Assembly: GCA_964475545.1 (NCBI GenBank)
Contig: CAYYXF010000001.1
Span: 34,165-98,164 of the forward strand
Source of the DNA: DASPTR01 sp964475545
Lineage (GTDB): Archaea > Thermoproteota > Bathyarchaeia > Bathyarchaeales > Bathycorpusculaceae
Reading direction: 5' to 3'
DNA: 64,000 nucleotides
Shown: piece after piece, positions 44,159-52,619 of the stretch
Numbering within the stretch: the stretch's first letter is position 1
Layout: each line of letters starts with the position of its first letter
Program-made: the position numbers and the translations under genes
Notes under the pieces: generated by a model
The model's input: only the letters and a program-made list of their open reading frames with translations
Databases searched by the model: none
What the model was told of the DNA's origin: nothing

Positions 44159-44672
44159 ACAACCAGCCACAGTTCTCTCCCTGGCACTCGCAGATTCTGT
44201 CCAGCTTATCGGAGGTCAGCAGCTCCGCTGCTGAATGAATGACCGACCAAAGCATCCGGTCGAGTTTCCTGTCTTCAAAAGCATACGTCCAAGGGTTTGT
44301 GGCATCTGCAGACCTGAGGCGCACGTGCGCCATCGCTACAGACATTTCCGCGTTCAGTGCGCCTATGTCGATAGCGGCTGGCGAACGATGGTTGGCAATC
44401 GCGGAAAAAATCCGATAAAGCGCTTCTCTCATCGTGATAGCCCTTTCCAGAATCATTTTCGCGTCTGCAGGGTGAAGAGCTGCTTCTCGGAGCAGGTCTC
44501 TGGCTTCATCGTTGGTTAGGATGCTGGCATGTTGGCTCCATGAAACGAGATTTGGGTATGTGGAGAGAACCTCGAGTGAATGGTCACTGTTTCGGCAGTC
44601 TACTGTGTTGATAAAATCGAGGCATAGCCATCCGCCTATCAGTTTCAGGCTACACGGATCTGGTTCTGACAT
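44046..44672 (-). CDS. CGNR zinc-finger (ABATE-type) regulator
   Basis: A 208-residue protein with an N-terminal ABATE domain (GGWLCLDFINTVDCR) and a C-terminal CGNR finger (CGWLFMDMSRNRSRRWC then CGNRAKARRHY), a presumed DNA-binding stress regulator. The family is mainly bacterial, so lateral transfer is likely. The ATG at 44672 has GGTGG about ten bases upstream; a GTG at 44687 is the alternative. Its 3' end overlaps the tail of the TIR remnant by 113 bases on the opposite strand. Confidence 0.82.
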   Translation of the reverse strand: MSEPDPCSLKLIGGWLCLDFINTVDCRNSDHSLEVLSTYPNLVSWSQHASILTNDEARDLLREAALHPADAKMILERAITMREALYRIFSAIANHRSPAAIDIGALNAEMSVAMAHVRLRSADATNPWTYAFEDRKLDRMLWSVIHSAAELLTSDKLDRICECQGENCGWLFMDMSRNRSRRWCDMKDCGNRAKARRHYQMTRCKRSR

Positions 44673-44704
44673 GTCTCTTCTAACCACCTAATTATGTCGT
44701 CGCT

Positions 44705-44721
44705 GGCTATAAGTTTATATC
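44705..44721. promoter_or_regulatory. Overlapping TATA elements between CGNR (-) and QueG-like (+) genes
   Basis: GGCTATAAGTTTATATC offers TTTATAT for the plus strand and ACTTATAG for the minus strand, each about 25 bases before a plausible transcription start. The two genes therefore share a 96-bp divergent promoter. Confidence 0.5.
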
Positions 44722-44768
44722 TGACGTTGATGTGTAACCTACGTAGATCCATTAAGGTGGTTAAGACG

Positions 44769-45758
44769 ATGCGTGCAAAAAAAAGAAGCGCACCTGCGGA
44801 TGCGTACACTAAGGAACTGTTACTCCACTTGGCAGAACGTGGCTATCAAGGACGCGTCGTATCTATCCAACACCTTCCTGAATTGCAGGAAGAAATCGAA
44901 GAACGTTTCAATCAAGGACTATTCGACGAAGAGTTTTATCGGTTGCGCCTTGCTTTCTATGATTTCAAAGCTTCTGAAAGCCTGCCGGAGGCCAAATCCA
45001 TAACCGTAGTTGCTGTTCCTCGCCCACAAGCTCAAGCCACTTTCACATTTGAAGGCGAAAGAAAGGCGCTCATCCTTCCGCCAACATACGTAGCCTATCA
45101 ACAAACAACGAATCGCGTTGCAGAGTTTTTGACCGGAATCTTTAAGGAAAAAGGATACAACATAGCTCGAACTGCATTGCCTCTGAAGCTACTGGCCGTT
45201 CGAAGCGGACTGGCTGAATATGGAAGGAACAACATTACCTATGTCTCAGGTATGGGAAGCTTCTTCCAGCTCGTAGCCGTTTACTCCGGCATGCCCTGCC
45301 GAGAGGACACATGGCGAGAAGCGCGAATGATGAAACAGTGTGAAAACTGTCAAGCCTGCCGTCTATCTTGCCCGACTGGCGCAATCTCATCGGACCGCTT
45401 TCTGCTTCATGCTGAACGATGCATTGCATTTCGCAATGAGAGGAAGGGTGATGTTCCATTTCCAACTTGGATCGACCCATCTTGGCACAATTGCTTGTAC
45501 GGCTGTCTTCACTGTCAGAGAGTCTGCCCCGAAGATAGGCATTTCCTGAATTGGATTGTGGAAAGAGAGGAATTCTCGCAAGAAGAGACTGAGCTTCTTC
45601 TTAGAGGACGACTCCTTGATCACCTACCCGGTACAACCTTGGAAAAACTGAAGAATCTTGACCTTGCAGACCCCGATTCCCTAGACAATCTACCTCGTAA
45701 CCTACGTGTCTTTTTTGGATCAGGCAAGGACCTGGGAATTCAGAATGCGAGCGCGTAG
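44769..45758 (+). CDS. QueG-like 2x[4Fe-4S] reductase, substrate unknown
   Basis: A 329-residue protein from the ATG at 44769. The C-terminal half has two ferredoxin cysteine sets, CENCQACRLSCPTGAI and CLYGCLHCQRVCPED, as in epoxyqueuosine reductase and reductive dehalogenases. The N-terminal half resembles their cobalamin-domain region (PLKLLAVRSGLAEYGRNN). Archaea do not make queuosine in the bacterial way, so the substrate may be another one. A promoter for both this and the CGNR gene lies upstream. Confidence 0.8.
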   Translation: MRAKKRSAPADAYTKELLLHLAERGYQGRVVSIQHLPELQEEIEERFNQGLFDEEFYRLRLAFYDFKASESLPEAKSITVVAVPRPQAQATFTFEGERKALILPPTYVAYQQTTNRVAEFLTGIFKEKGYNIARTALPLKLLAVRSGLAEYGRNNITYVSGMGSFFQLVAVYSGMPCREDTWREARMMKQCENCQACRLSCPTGAISSDRFLLHAERCIAFRNERKGDVPFPTWIDPSWHNCLYGCLHCQRVCPEDRHFLNWIVEREEFSQEETELLLRGRLLDHLPGTTLEKLKNLDLADPDSLDNLPRNLRVFFGSGKDLGIQNASA

Positions 45759-45905
45759 TGTTTTCAGATCGAGCGCGCGCCATGATAGCCTACCCGATTG
45801 GGCTCACGTCGACGCTTCAACTGCCAGCATAGGCTAAGACCTATCTAATTTCGTCGTCAGCGTCGTGCTATTTCAGAGTGATGAAATCTGATCCTTCTGC
45901 CACGC

Positions 45906-47948
45906 TTATGTCTTCTTCAGATACCCTTCTCTGGGTTCGTAGATCGTTCCCTCACGTAACAACTGTCCGATCAGGCGTTCTGCCTCGCCTCTTGAAACTT
46001 TGTATTTCTCTTCCAGCTCATTCAACAGTGCTGCTCTTTCAACCATGCCCGTTTCCCTCTCCAATTCCATCAGAGTCGACAGAATGACCTGCAGCTTGTC
46101 TCTCATGCTCTTCGATTTCCCAGTCATTATGATATCTATGTCCATCTTGTATGAAGACAGGTCTATTCCGACCTCTTCAAGAGACTTTTTCATTATGGCT
46201 ATGGCGGCTTCGGCATCTTCGGCTGAAACCTCTTTCCTGAGTGCTGAGCGGGTTCTTGCTTCAGCAATACGGACCAAAGATTCGAGTTGGCGTGCAGTTA
46301 TCGCCACGGGTGAGCCTTCTGCTTCGCTTGCCGATCGCATTGCCAAATAGAAGTCGTTGAGGCGTTGTATTGCTTCAGGAGTCAGAGTTGGCCTGATCCC
46401 CTTTGCATAGCTTATGTATTTTCGCAGAAGATCAACTTGTATCGGAGGCTCCACAGGGCTCAGTCCCTTTCTGTGGATTTCAAGAATGTGCGCCGACATC
46501 TTGATGTCTGATTCTTTGTTTGGGACGTCTCGTAATACGAAGATCAGATCAAACCTTGAAAGTATCGTGACTGGAAGAGAGATGTTTTCTGCCACTGTGC
46601 GATGTGGTTCATACCTTCCTAAGGTGGGGTTGGAAGCCGCAAGTATTGCCGTTCTAGCGTTCAGCGTGGCGACGATGCCTCCTTTGGCCACTGAAACGGT
46701 GTGTTGCTCCATAGCCTCGTGGATGGCCACTCGGTCTTCAGGGCGCATCTTGTCCATTTCGTCGATGCACGCGATTCCCTTGTCAGCCAGCACAAGGGCG
46801 CCAGCCTCAAGAGTCATTCCTCCGCCTCTCTCCCTTATGACGGCCGCAGTTAAGCCAGCCGCAGTTGTTCCGCGTCCAGAAGTGTACAATCCACGCGGCG
46901 CGATTCTGGCCACGTACTGAAGAAGTTGAGATTTCGCTGTTCCCGGGTCTCCTACCAAGAGCGAGTTGATCTCTCCTCTTATCGATATGTCCGGAAGAGT
47001 TTTCTGCACGCCGCCGAAAAGAAGATACATTATCGCCTCTTTCACGTGGTCGTATCCGTAGATTGAGGGCGCAATTGAACTTATTATTTTTCTGTGTATC
47101 CATGGATCCTTTGCAATATCAAGGATTTTCTCCTCTTCTTCCGGTGACGGCAATGAGGTTTCAGGTTCTTTCCCAAGCACTTCAATGGAGTTGACGTCCT
47201 GAAATAGGATGAAGGTGCGAAGTTTCCCGACTCCAGGCCGCGCGGGAGCGAAAGCTCGAACCACGCCAACGATCGAAACGTGGTCTCCTGGCCTCGCCAC
47301 ATCAACTATTTCGCTTCCCACAAGCTTGGCATTCAACGTGCGAGGAAGCTGTCCCGGAGGAAGATCCTCAGGCCTTTCTTGAAGGCGAAGGTCCTGTGAA
47401 TCTATGAATGCTGATTCTTCTTGTACAAAGTCGAATGGTCCTTTTGCGGCGCAAGAAGGATTGCTGCAGGCGAAGGGAGCCTTGACAAATTGCCCTGTCT
47501 GGTTCACCGGTGTGATTTCGCCGCATCTTTTGCATTTGAACGCTGCCTGCATTACCATTGGCCTAACTGGTGTTGAACGGACAACAATGCCCTCTACCAT
47601 CACAAGCCTTCCAATGTGGTCCGAGCCAAGCCTGCGCAACTGCGCAGGTTCCAGTAGCTTCACCACTCTTGCATTGACAGTTTGGGCTTCTAGTTTTTCA
47701 GCATATTCGGGGTCTTCTATCCGCAGCTGATCATAGGCTGCGTTGTCGGCGTGTTTCAGGTACTCGTCCGGTCTTTCCAAGAGTTGCTCGGCGAGGCTCT
47801 GGTCGAAGACCAACAGGTCTTCAAAATCGATTGTTACTGATGTTCTGCCTCCTACTGCCATTTGTGATATTCTTTGGCGGTATTTTTCGGTTTTCAGAAA
47901 CGCTTGGAATTGCTCTTGTGGGTCAACCGTTTCCAGTCCTTCCTTCAT
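45906..47948 (-). CDS. mcm: Replicative helicase MCM
   Basis: A 680-residue MCM: N-terminal OB part with a zinc finger (CKRCGEIT...CSNPSCAAKG), AAA+ domain with GDPGTAKSQLL (Walker A), CIDEMDKM (Walker B), and arginine finger segment LSRFDLIFVL, and a C-terminal winged helix. It unwinds the fork. No intein. The ATG overlaps the gins23 stop by four bases, so MCM and GINS23 are co-translated. Confidence 0.97.
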   Translation of the reverse strand: MKEGLETVDPQEQFQAFLKTEKYRQRISQMAVGGRTSVTIDFEDLLVFDQSLAEQLLERPDEYLKHADNAAYDQLRIEDPEYAEKLEAQTVNARVVKLLEPAQLRRLGSDHIGRLVMVEGIVVRSTPVRPMVMQAAFKCKRCGEITPVNQTGQFVKAPFACSNPSCAAKGPFDFVQEESAFIDSQDLRLQERPEDLPPGQLPRTLNAKLVGSEIVDVARPGDHVSIVGVVRAFAPARPGVGKLRTFILFQDVNSIEVLGKEPETSLPSPEEEEKILDIAKDPWIHRKIISSIAPSIYGYDHVKEAIMYLLFGGVQKTLPDISIRGEINSLLVGDPGTAKSQLLQYVARIAPRGLYTSGRGTTAAGLTAAVIRERGGGMTLEAGALVLADKGIACIDEMDKMRPEDRVAIHEAMEQHTVSVAKGGIVATLNARTAILAASNPTLGRYEPHRTVAENISLPVTILSRFDLIFVLRDVPNKESDIKMSAHILEIHRKGLSPVEPPIQVDLLRKYISYAKGIRPTLTPEAIQRLNDFYLAMRSASEAEGSPVAITARQLESLVRIAEARTRSALRKEVSAEDAEAAIAIMKKSLEEVGIDLSSYKMDIDIIMTGKSKSMRDKLQVILSTLMELERETGMVERAALLNELEEKYKVSRGEAERLIGQLLREGTIYEPREGYLKKT

Positions 47949-48511
47949 TCTTCTGCCTCCTCATATTCCAATATCTGCGTCCGCCATTGGTTGATGAGCG
48001 TGTAGAGTTGCTCGTAGAGAATTCTCTCCTCCCCCGTTAGATTTCTGAGTGTTTGTTCGGTTTGGGCTGGGGCAGAGGCTATTGAGACAATCTTTCTCAG
48101 TCTAGAATTCACGATGTCTTGTGTTAGCTGTCTAGCCTTCTCGTTTTCCAACATTTTTTCTGGGGCTTTAGCAGAATCTTTCAGGTTTGTAAGGTATCTT
48201 CGGAGTCTTGGGTAGAAAGTTTCAGGCAATTTGGATATCTGTCCTACGGTTTGGACGCGTTCGGACCATTGGAGTTTGTTGAGTTTGGCCACGCTTAGGC
48301 TCTCGTCTTCACGAAAGTGGGCAATTCCCGATTTTTCAAGTTCTAAAGCCACCCAATAGTAGGGTTCATATTCGTTTCCCTCTTCATAAGGGCCTACATT
48401 TAGGCCGGCGAGCTTGATTTCTTGGCAGTTTCTATTTGCGATAATCTTTTTGGGCGAGTGCTCAAAACTGAAATCTAGACTGCCGATTTCTGCAGACACT
48501 TTGTGTGGCAT
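47945..48511 (-). CDS. gins23: GINS complex subunit Gins23
   Basis: A 188-residue protein from the ATG at 48511. It is helical with the N-terminal beta start of archaeal Gins23 and GYISKLPETF-like sequence QISKLPETFYPRLRRYL. It partners Gins15 (39154) in GINS and precedes mcm, as in many TACK archaea. A longer TTG frame (48553) would overlap the TATA box, so it is rejected. The family is fast-evolving; gene order supports the call strongly. Confidence 0.78.
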   Translation of the reverse strand: MPHKVSAEIGSLDFSFEHSPKKIIANRNCQEIKLAGLNVGPYEEGNEYEPYYWVALELEKSGIAHFREDESLSVAKLNKLQWSERVQTVGQISKLPETFYPRLRRYLTNLKDSAKAPEKMLENEKARQLTQDIVNSRLRKIVSIASAPAQTEQTLRNLTGEERILYEQLYTLINQWRTQILEYEEAEE

Positions 48512-48551
48512 GATTTCCTTCTCTCCCTCTTCAGACGTAACTGTCGCGACC

Positions 48552-48562
48552 AAATATAAGAA
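48552..48562 (-). promoter_or_regulatory. TATA box of gins23-mcm
   Basis: On the minus strand CTTATATTTGG lies about 26 bases before a transcription start near 48531, giving a leader of about 20 bases to the ATG at 48511. Confidence 0.55.
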
Positions 48563-48620
48563 TCGTAGTCTAAAAACCTAGATTATGCCTAAATAAAATT
48601 CCAGATGCCCATTGGGTTTT

Positions 48621-48646
48621 AAGAAAAATAAAAAAGTGGGAAAAAG
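48621..48646 (-). terminator. Poly-T terminator after gdhA (copy 1)
   Basis: Directly after the dehydrogenase stop the minus strand reads TTTTTCCC, then TTTTTTATTTTTCTT, three T-runs in 26 bases. Archaeal polymerases stop on such tracts without a hairpin. It separates gdhA from the gins23 promoter. Confidence 0.6.
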
Positions 48647-48657
48647 GCTTCCTTTTG

Positions 48658-49908
48658 CTAGGGCCACAGTCCTAGGGTCTTTATTGCTTCGGCAACCCTG
48701 CCGACGCCGAGCATCAACGCGGCAATTCTCATTTCACATTTTTCCTTCTTTGAAACGGCGTAGACGTCGTTGAAGGCCTTAACCATCTTGGTTTCCAGTT
48801 TCGTGTTTACCTCTTCTACTGGCCAATGCTCGCGTTCAAGATTCTGAACCCATTCGTAATAACTCGCTGTCACTCCGCCCGCGTTGGCCAAGATGTCTGG
48901 GATTAGGATAATTCTCTTCTCGAAGAGTATTTTGTCTGCCTCAGGCGTAGTTGGTCCGTTTGCGCCCTCAGCAACGATTTTTGCCCTTATTTTGTCAGCA
49001 TTATCCTTTGTTATCGAGTTTTCTAGGGCAGCTGGTACAAGTATGTCGCATTTTGTTTCGAGTACTTCTTGGTTGGTTATGTTTTGGCTTCCCTTGAAGT
49101 TAACAACTGATCCTGTTTTTTGCTTGTGTTCGTACACTTTGTATGGGTTTAACCCTTCTTTGCAGTAGATTCCGCCTGTTGAGTCGCTTACCGCCGTTAT
49201 TTTGGCGCCCCAGTCGTGGGCTATTTTGGCAGCGTTCCAGCCTACATTGCCGTATCCTTGAACTGCAACTGTGGCTCCTTTTAGCTTCATGTTGAGCTGC
49301 TTGGCTGCCTCTCTTGCGCAGATGTCAACGCCTAGTGAAGTGGCTTCCGCTCTTCCTTCTGAGCCGCCGATACTGATTGGCTTTCCTGTGACGCATTCGG
49401 GAACACTGTAACCTTTGATTTGGCTGTACGTGTCCATTATCCATGCCATCGTCTGAGCGTCTGTGTAAACGTCTGGAGCAGGGACATCACGGTATGGCCC
49501 GATGAAATCGAAAATCATGCTTGTGTATCGTCTCGTCATTCTCTCCAGTTCGTCCTTTGACATCTTCTTAGGGTTGCAACAGATTCCGCCTTTTGCGCCG
49601 CCGTAGGGAATGTCGACGACTGCGCATTTCCAAGTCATCCACATTGACAGTGCTGTAACTTCGTCTAGGTCAACATTTGGGTGATAGCGGATGCCACCTT
49701 TGAATGGACCCCTTGCGTCCATGTGCTGCACACGGCAACCATTGAAGACGCCAATTCCTCCGCTGTCCATTCTTATTGTGATGGAAACTGTGAGTGATCG
49801 TTTTGGGACTTTCAGCATTTCATGTATTCCAGAGTCCAGGTCAAGTTTTTCGGCTGCAAGTCTCAACTGCTCTAGCGCGATGCCGTATGGTGATATGGCT
49901 TTTGCCAC
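48658..49908 (-). CDS. gdhA: Glutamate dehydrogenase, copy 1 (standard length)
   Basis: A 416-residue Glu/Leu/Phe/Val dehydrogenase. GPFKGGIRYHP and the catalytic lysine region PYGGAKGGICCNP are near residues 85-125. The Rossmann part has VQGYGNVGWNAAKIA. It interconverts glutamate and 2-oxoglutarate with NAD(P). The start is GTG with GGAG six bases upstream. It is separated from gltB by a poly-T tract and a promoter, so it is a separate unit. Confidence 0.95.
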   Translation of the reverse strand: MAKAISPYGIALEQLRLAAEKLDLDSGIHEMLKVPKRSLTVSITIRMDSGGIGVFNGCRVQHMDARGPFKGGIRYHPNVDLDEVTALSMWMTWKCAVVDIPYGGAKGGICCNPKKMSKDELERMTRRYTSMIFDFIGPYRDVPAPDVYTDAQTMAWIMDTYSQIKGYSVPECVTGKPISIGGSEGRAEATSLGVDICAREAAKQLNMKLKGATVAVQGYGNVGWNAAKIAHDWGAKITAVSDSTGGIYCKEGLNPYKVYEHKQKTGSVVNFKGSQNITNQEVLETKCDILVPAALENSITKDNADKIRAKIVAEGANGPTTPEADKILFEKRIILIPDILANAGGVTASYYEWVQNLEREHWPVEEVNTKLETKMVKAFNDVYAVSKKEKCEMRIAALMLGVGRVAEAIKTLGLWP

Positions 49909-49975
49909 AGCAATCTCCTACCGTGTTTTTCAGCTTGATAAAATGCTATAATTTAAGGCTTACTGCATGACTCTG

Positions 49976-49988
49976 GAAAAAAGAAAAG
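49976..49988 (-). terminator. Poly-T terminator after gltB
   Basis: The minus strand reads CTTTTCTTTTTTCC about ten bases after the glutamate synthase stop, followed by AT-rich promoter-like sequence for gdhA (TTAAATTATAG). Confidence 0.5.
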
Positions 49989-49997
49989 GTGGGAGTG

Positions 49998-51605
49998 TTA
50001 GCCTAGAATCTTCTCAATCGCGCCTTTCTCTACTTCGTCGGGCATGGCTATGCCTGTGACTTTCGAAGCTCTTTCAGAAAGGCTCATCAAGTCATTCCTG
50101 CTAACGAGTTCCAGCTTCCATTTTCTATTGCCAGCCAGGAGTTGCTTGAGTCCAACGCCCACTCGGTCAGTTAAGTAGGTATAGACGCCCACGGCCTCCC
50201 ATGGTATTTCCTTGAAGCGTTCACCGTATTTATGTTTCAGCTCTGGTGCAGCGATGAAGAATTTCTCAGGTGTACCACCGAACTTGTCAGCAAAAGCTTT
50301 TGGCAACTTGCCCTCTTCAGAGAGTTGCTTGAAGTAGCTTCCTTTGAAGGCTGCGGTTATTGGCGATCGTCCCATCAACACTGCCTTTATGAACGGGCCG
50401 TCTCCAAAGTTGCTCATTGCAATGGCCTTAAAAATGGATGTCTCCTCGATGAAACCGCCGGCTATGATCAGGTCCGGGACATAGCGTCCTTTCTTCTTTA
50501 GCAGCTGTGCACATTTCAGAACTATGGCTTCCAAGTAAACAGTTGGAATGCTCATCTCATCCATCATTGGTACTGGGCTCATGCCGGTTCCGCCTCCTGC
50601 GCCGTCGAAGGATACGTAGTTAATTTTGGCTTCTGACGCCATTTTCATCGTGTAGGCGACAGCGGAGGGTCTGTACGCGCCAGTCTTGAGCGTTACATAC
50701 TTTGCGCCTTGTTTTCTCAACCATTCGATATCTTCTACGAAGCCTTTCTCTTTTGGTATACCTACTCTGCTATGTCTCTCGAAAGATTTGAACACTCCTT
50801 CTTTGAAGGCTTGTTGGACTGTTGGGTCCTCGGGGTCTGGGATTACCACGTACCCTCTCTTCTTCAGAAGCTTTGCCTTTTCCAGGTCTCTGACTCGAAC
50901 TTCGCCTCCGATGGCTTTTGCTCCTTGTCCCCATTTTCTTTCAATGACATTCACTTCAAGTTTCGAGATAGCATAGACGTCGACGCCTAGCCTCTGATCT
51001 TCAACGTTTGTTTGGACAACTATTTCTCCGTACTTCCCGTCCCAGAACTTCCTGAATAGGTCAACCCTGCGCTTCAGTTCTTTTGAATTTGTGACTTTTC
51101 CATTTGTTATCTGGGCATCTTGGTCCATGCCGCAGACGTTTTCTCCGACGATGATCGATGCTCCAGAAATCGCTGCTCCTACTGCTAGGCCTTCCCAGTT
51201 CAGTCTTGCGACGTCGGTTGAGCCGAATGCGCCGTTTAGAATTGGGATCTTTAGCGGTATTCCTCCAACTTTGGTTTCTATGTTAACGTTCGGAAAAATC
51301 GTCTTGTCGGAGTCCGGTTCAATTCCTTCTGCTTCAAAGAGTCCTGCTTGTATGTTGAAGTGCGACCAATCTAATCCGAAATCCTTCAGTGCTCCAGCGG
51401 TGCTGGAGCCGAATTGCGCAGGTTCTGGGTAGAGTGCTTCTCTTCCTCTGAATGCTGATAGGCTTATTTCGCACAGGAATGGGCAATCGCGGATGCAGAT
51501 GGGGCACATTCCACTTGTCGGGCTTGTGTCCTTCACACGTGTTTGAGTGCCTGTTGTCGATTTGCCATTTAGGTAGGAACTGTTTTTGTGTACACGTTCA
51601 GTCAT
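49998..51605 (-). CDS. FMN-binding glutamate synthase family protein (archaeal GltB-type)
   Basis: A 535-residue single-domain glutamate synthase: an N-terminal Cys motif (Cys34, Cys37, Cys41, Cys45), then the FMN/3Fe-4S barrel with SFDGAGGGTGMSP and GGFIEE near residue 395. The amidotransferase domain of bacterial GltB is absent, as in archaeal forms which use separate subunits or free ammonia. A strong GGAGAGAGG site lies ahead of the ATG. It fits glutamate formation with the two dehydrogenases. Confidence 0.92.
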   Translation of the reverse strand: MTERVHKNSSYLNGKSTTGTQTRVKDTSPTSGMCPICIRDCPFLCEISLSAFRGREALYPEPAQFGSSTAGALKDFGLDWSHFNIQAGLFEAEGIEPDSDKTIFPNVNIETKVGGIPLKIPILNGAFGSTDVARLNWEGLAVGAAISGASIIVGENVCGMDQDAQITNGKVTNSKELKRRVDLFRKFWDGKYGEIVVQTNVEDQRLGVDVYAISKLEVNVIERKWGQGAKAIGGEVRVRDLEKAKLLKKRGYVVIPDPEDPTVQQAFKEGVFKSFERHSRVGIPKEKGFVEDIEWLRKQGAKYVTLKTGAYRPSAVAYTMKMASEAKINYVSFDGAGGGTGMSPVPMMDEMSIPTVYLEAIVLKCAQLLKKKGRYVPDLIIAGGFIEETSIFKAIAMSNFGDGPFIKAVLMGRSPITAAFKGSYFKQLSEEGKLPKAFADKFGGTPEKFFIAAPELKHKYGERFKEIPWEAVGVYTYLTDRVGVGLKQLLAGNRKWKLELVSRNDLMSLSERASKVTGIAMPDEVEKGAIEKILG

Positions 51606-51733
51606 TTTCCTCTCTCCTCAACGTTTTCAAGTTTTGGATTAGATCAGTATTTCCCCTTTGCATTTAAGTATTGCTTTAGGTTGACGGAGTTGTGAACATT
51701 CATGAACATCGAAAAACTATGACTGTACTCCTG

Positions 51734-52474
51734 TCAGAATTCGATTTTCAGGCCTTCAACTGAATACTCGCGGCGCTCGTATGTCTCCGAATTGTATCGA
51801 CCGCCCGCTTTTCTGACTTCTATAAACCTTTTTCCGCCCGCCTTGGATAGATCGATGACAACCTGAGTTATGTGCTCGATTAGGGCGCAGAACTCTTTTG
51901 GATGTGCGTTCTTGGCTATTGTCCAGTATGCTAGTGTCTGATAGGCATATAGGGCTGGGCAGACATGGCTAAAGAAAGCCTTGACTGCCTCATTTCCCCA
52001 GACATGCTCCATCAATGATAGACTATTGAAGACAAGCCTTGTGCCAGAGCTGACGAATTCTCGTTCGATTCTTCCAAAGAATCTGTGAAACTGCTCAGGG
52101 TCCTTTGAGCTGGGCACTTTTCTGATCCATGATGGTGCCTTATCGTAGAAATCGATGAACACTAGTTCGCCTTGGCCTGAAGATTCGGTGAAGCAGTCTA
52201 GGACGAGTAGTTTGTTTTCCCAGCCTTCCGGCAGCGCCTTGATCAGGGGCTTCAGGTGAAGCATGATTGCCTGTGGTGGATATATGAAGTCAAGATAGAT
52301 TACTTGGTTTCCATCAATTATACCTTGTTTCATAAAAGAGTATAGGAATTCACGCGCAAACGTCGCAGATTCCACTTCCCACACGACATTTTCGCCGAGA
52401 AAGAGCCCTCCTTCCAACTGCTTGTCCAGAGGCTCTATTCCAGTTGAGAACATGCTGTCTTCGTGTTTACGCAT
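51734..52474 (-). CDS. RecA/KaiC-fold protein lacking Walker motifs
   Basis: A 246-residue protein built like a RAD55/GvpD/KaiC-type ATPase: STGIEPLDKQLEGGLFLGENVVWEVE matches the strand before the P-loop, but the next residues are ESATFAREFL where a GxxGxGK(T/S) would be. The Walker B strand reads LVFNSLSLM with Asn instead of Asp. ATP binding is probably lost, so a regulatory or scaffold role is likely. It is divergent from the second GDH and shares its promoter region with the palindrome. No partner is known. Confidence 0.7.
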   Translation of the reverse strand: MRKHEDSMFSTGIEPLDKQLEGGLFLGENVVWEVESATFAREFLYSFMKQGIIDGNQVIYLDFIYPPQAIMLHLKPLIKALPEGWENKLLVLDCFTESSGQGELVFIDFYDKAPSWIRKVPSSKDPEQFHRFFGRIEREFVSSGTRLVFNSLSLMEHVWGNEAVKAFFSHVCPALYAYQTLAYWTIAKNAHPKEFCALIEHITQVVIDLSKAGGKRFIEVRKAGGRYNSETYERREYSVEGLKIEF

Positions 52475-52545
52475 GGTAACTCTCCACTCTCTGATTGATT
52501 GGGGCTGTTAAAAATGTTTAGGTCAGCTACATGGCTGTTCAAGCG

Positions 52546-52560
52546 TGTACATTATGTACA
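52546..52560. promoter_or_regulatory. 15-base perfect palindrome, candidate operator
   Basis: TGTACAT-T-ATGTACA is a perfect inverted repeat about its central T. It lies eight bases upstream of the TATA element of the long GDH gene and about 30-40 bases upstream of the TATA-like region for the divergent RecA-like gene, so it could serve both. A bare TGTACA also occurs at 51589-51594 (gltB 5' end) and 54422-54427 (upstream of the ribbon-helix-helix gene). Confidence 0.55.
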
Positions 52561-52567
52561 TAAGGTT

Positions 52568-52576
52568 TCTATATTT
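52568..52576 (+). promoter_or_regulatory. TATA box of the long GDH gene
   Basis: TCTATATTT is followed by a transcription start predicted near 52598; AGGAG then precedes the ATG at 52620. Confidence 0.55.
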
Positions 52577-52619
52577 GAACATGGCTTTACTAATCTCACG
52601 CAAAAGGAGTGTAAGATGA

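Noticed and set aside
48512..48553. TTG start of gins23 14 codons upstream
   Set aside because: The region overlaps its predicted TATA box, so the ATG at 48511 is used.
51589..51594. TGTACA hexamers as a regulon signal by themselves
   Set aside because: The hexamer occurs in several coding regions (for example near 18396, 39169, 46884), so only the 15-base palindrome is used.
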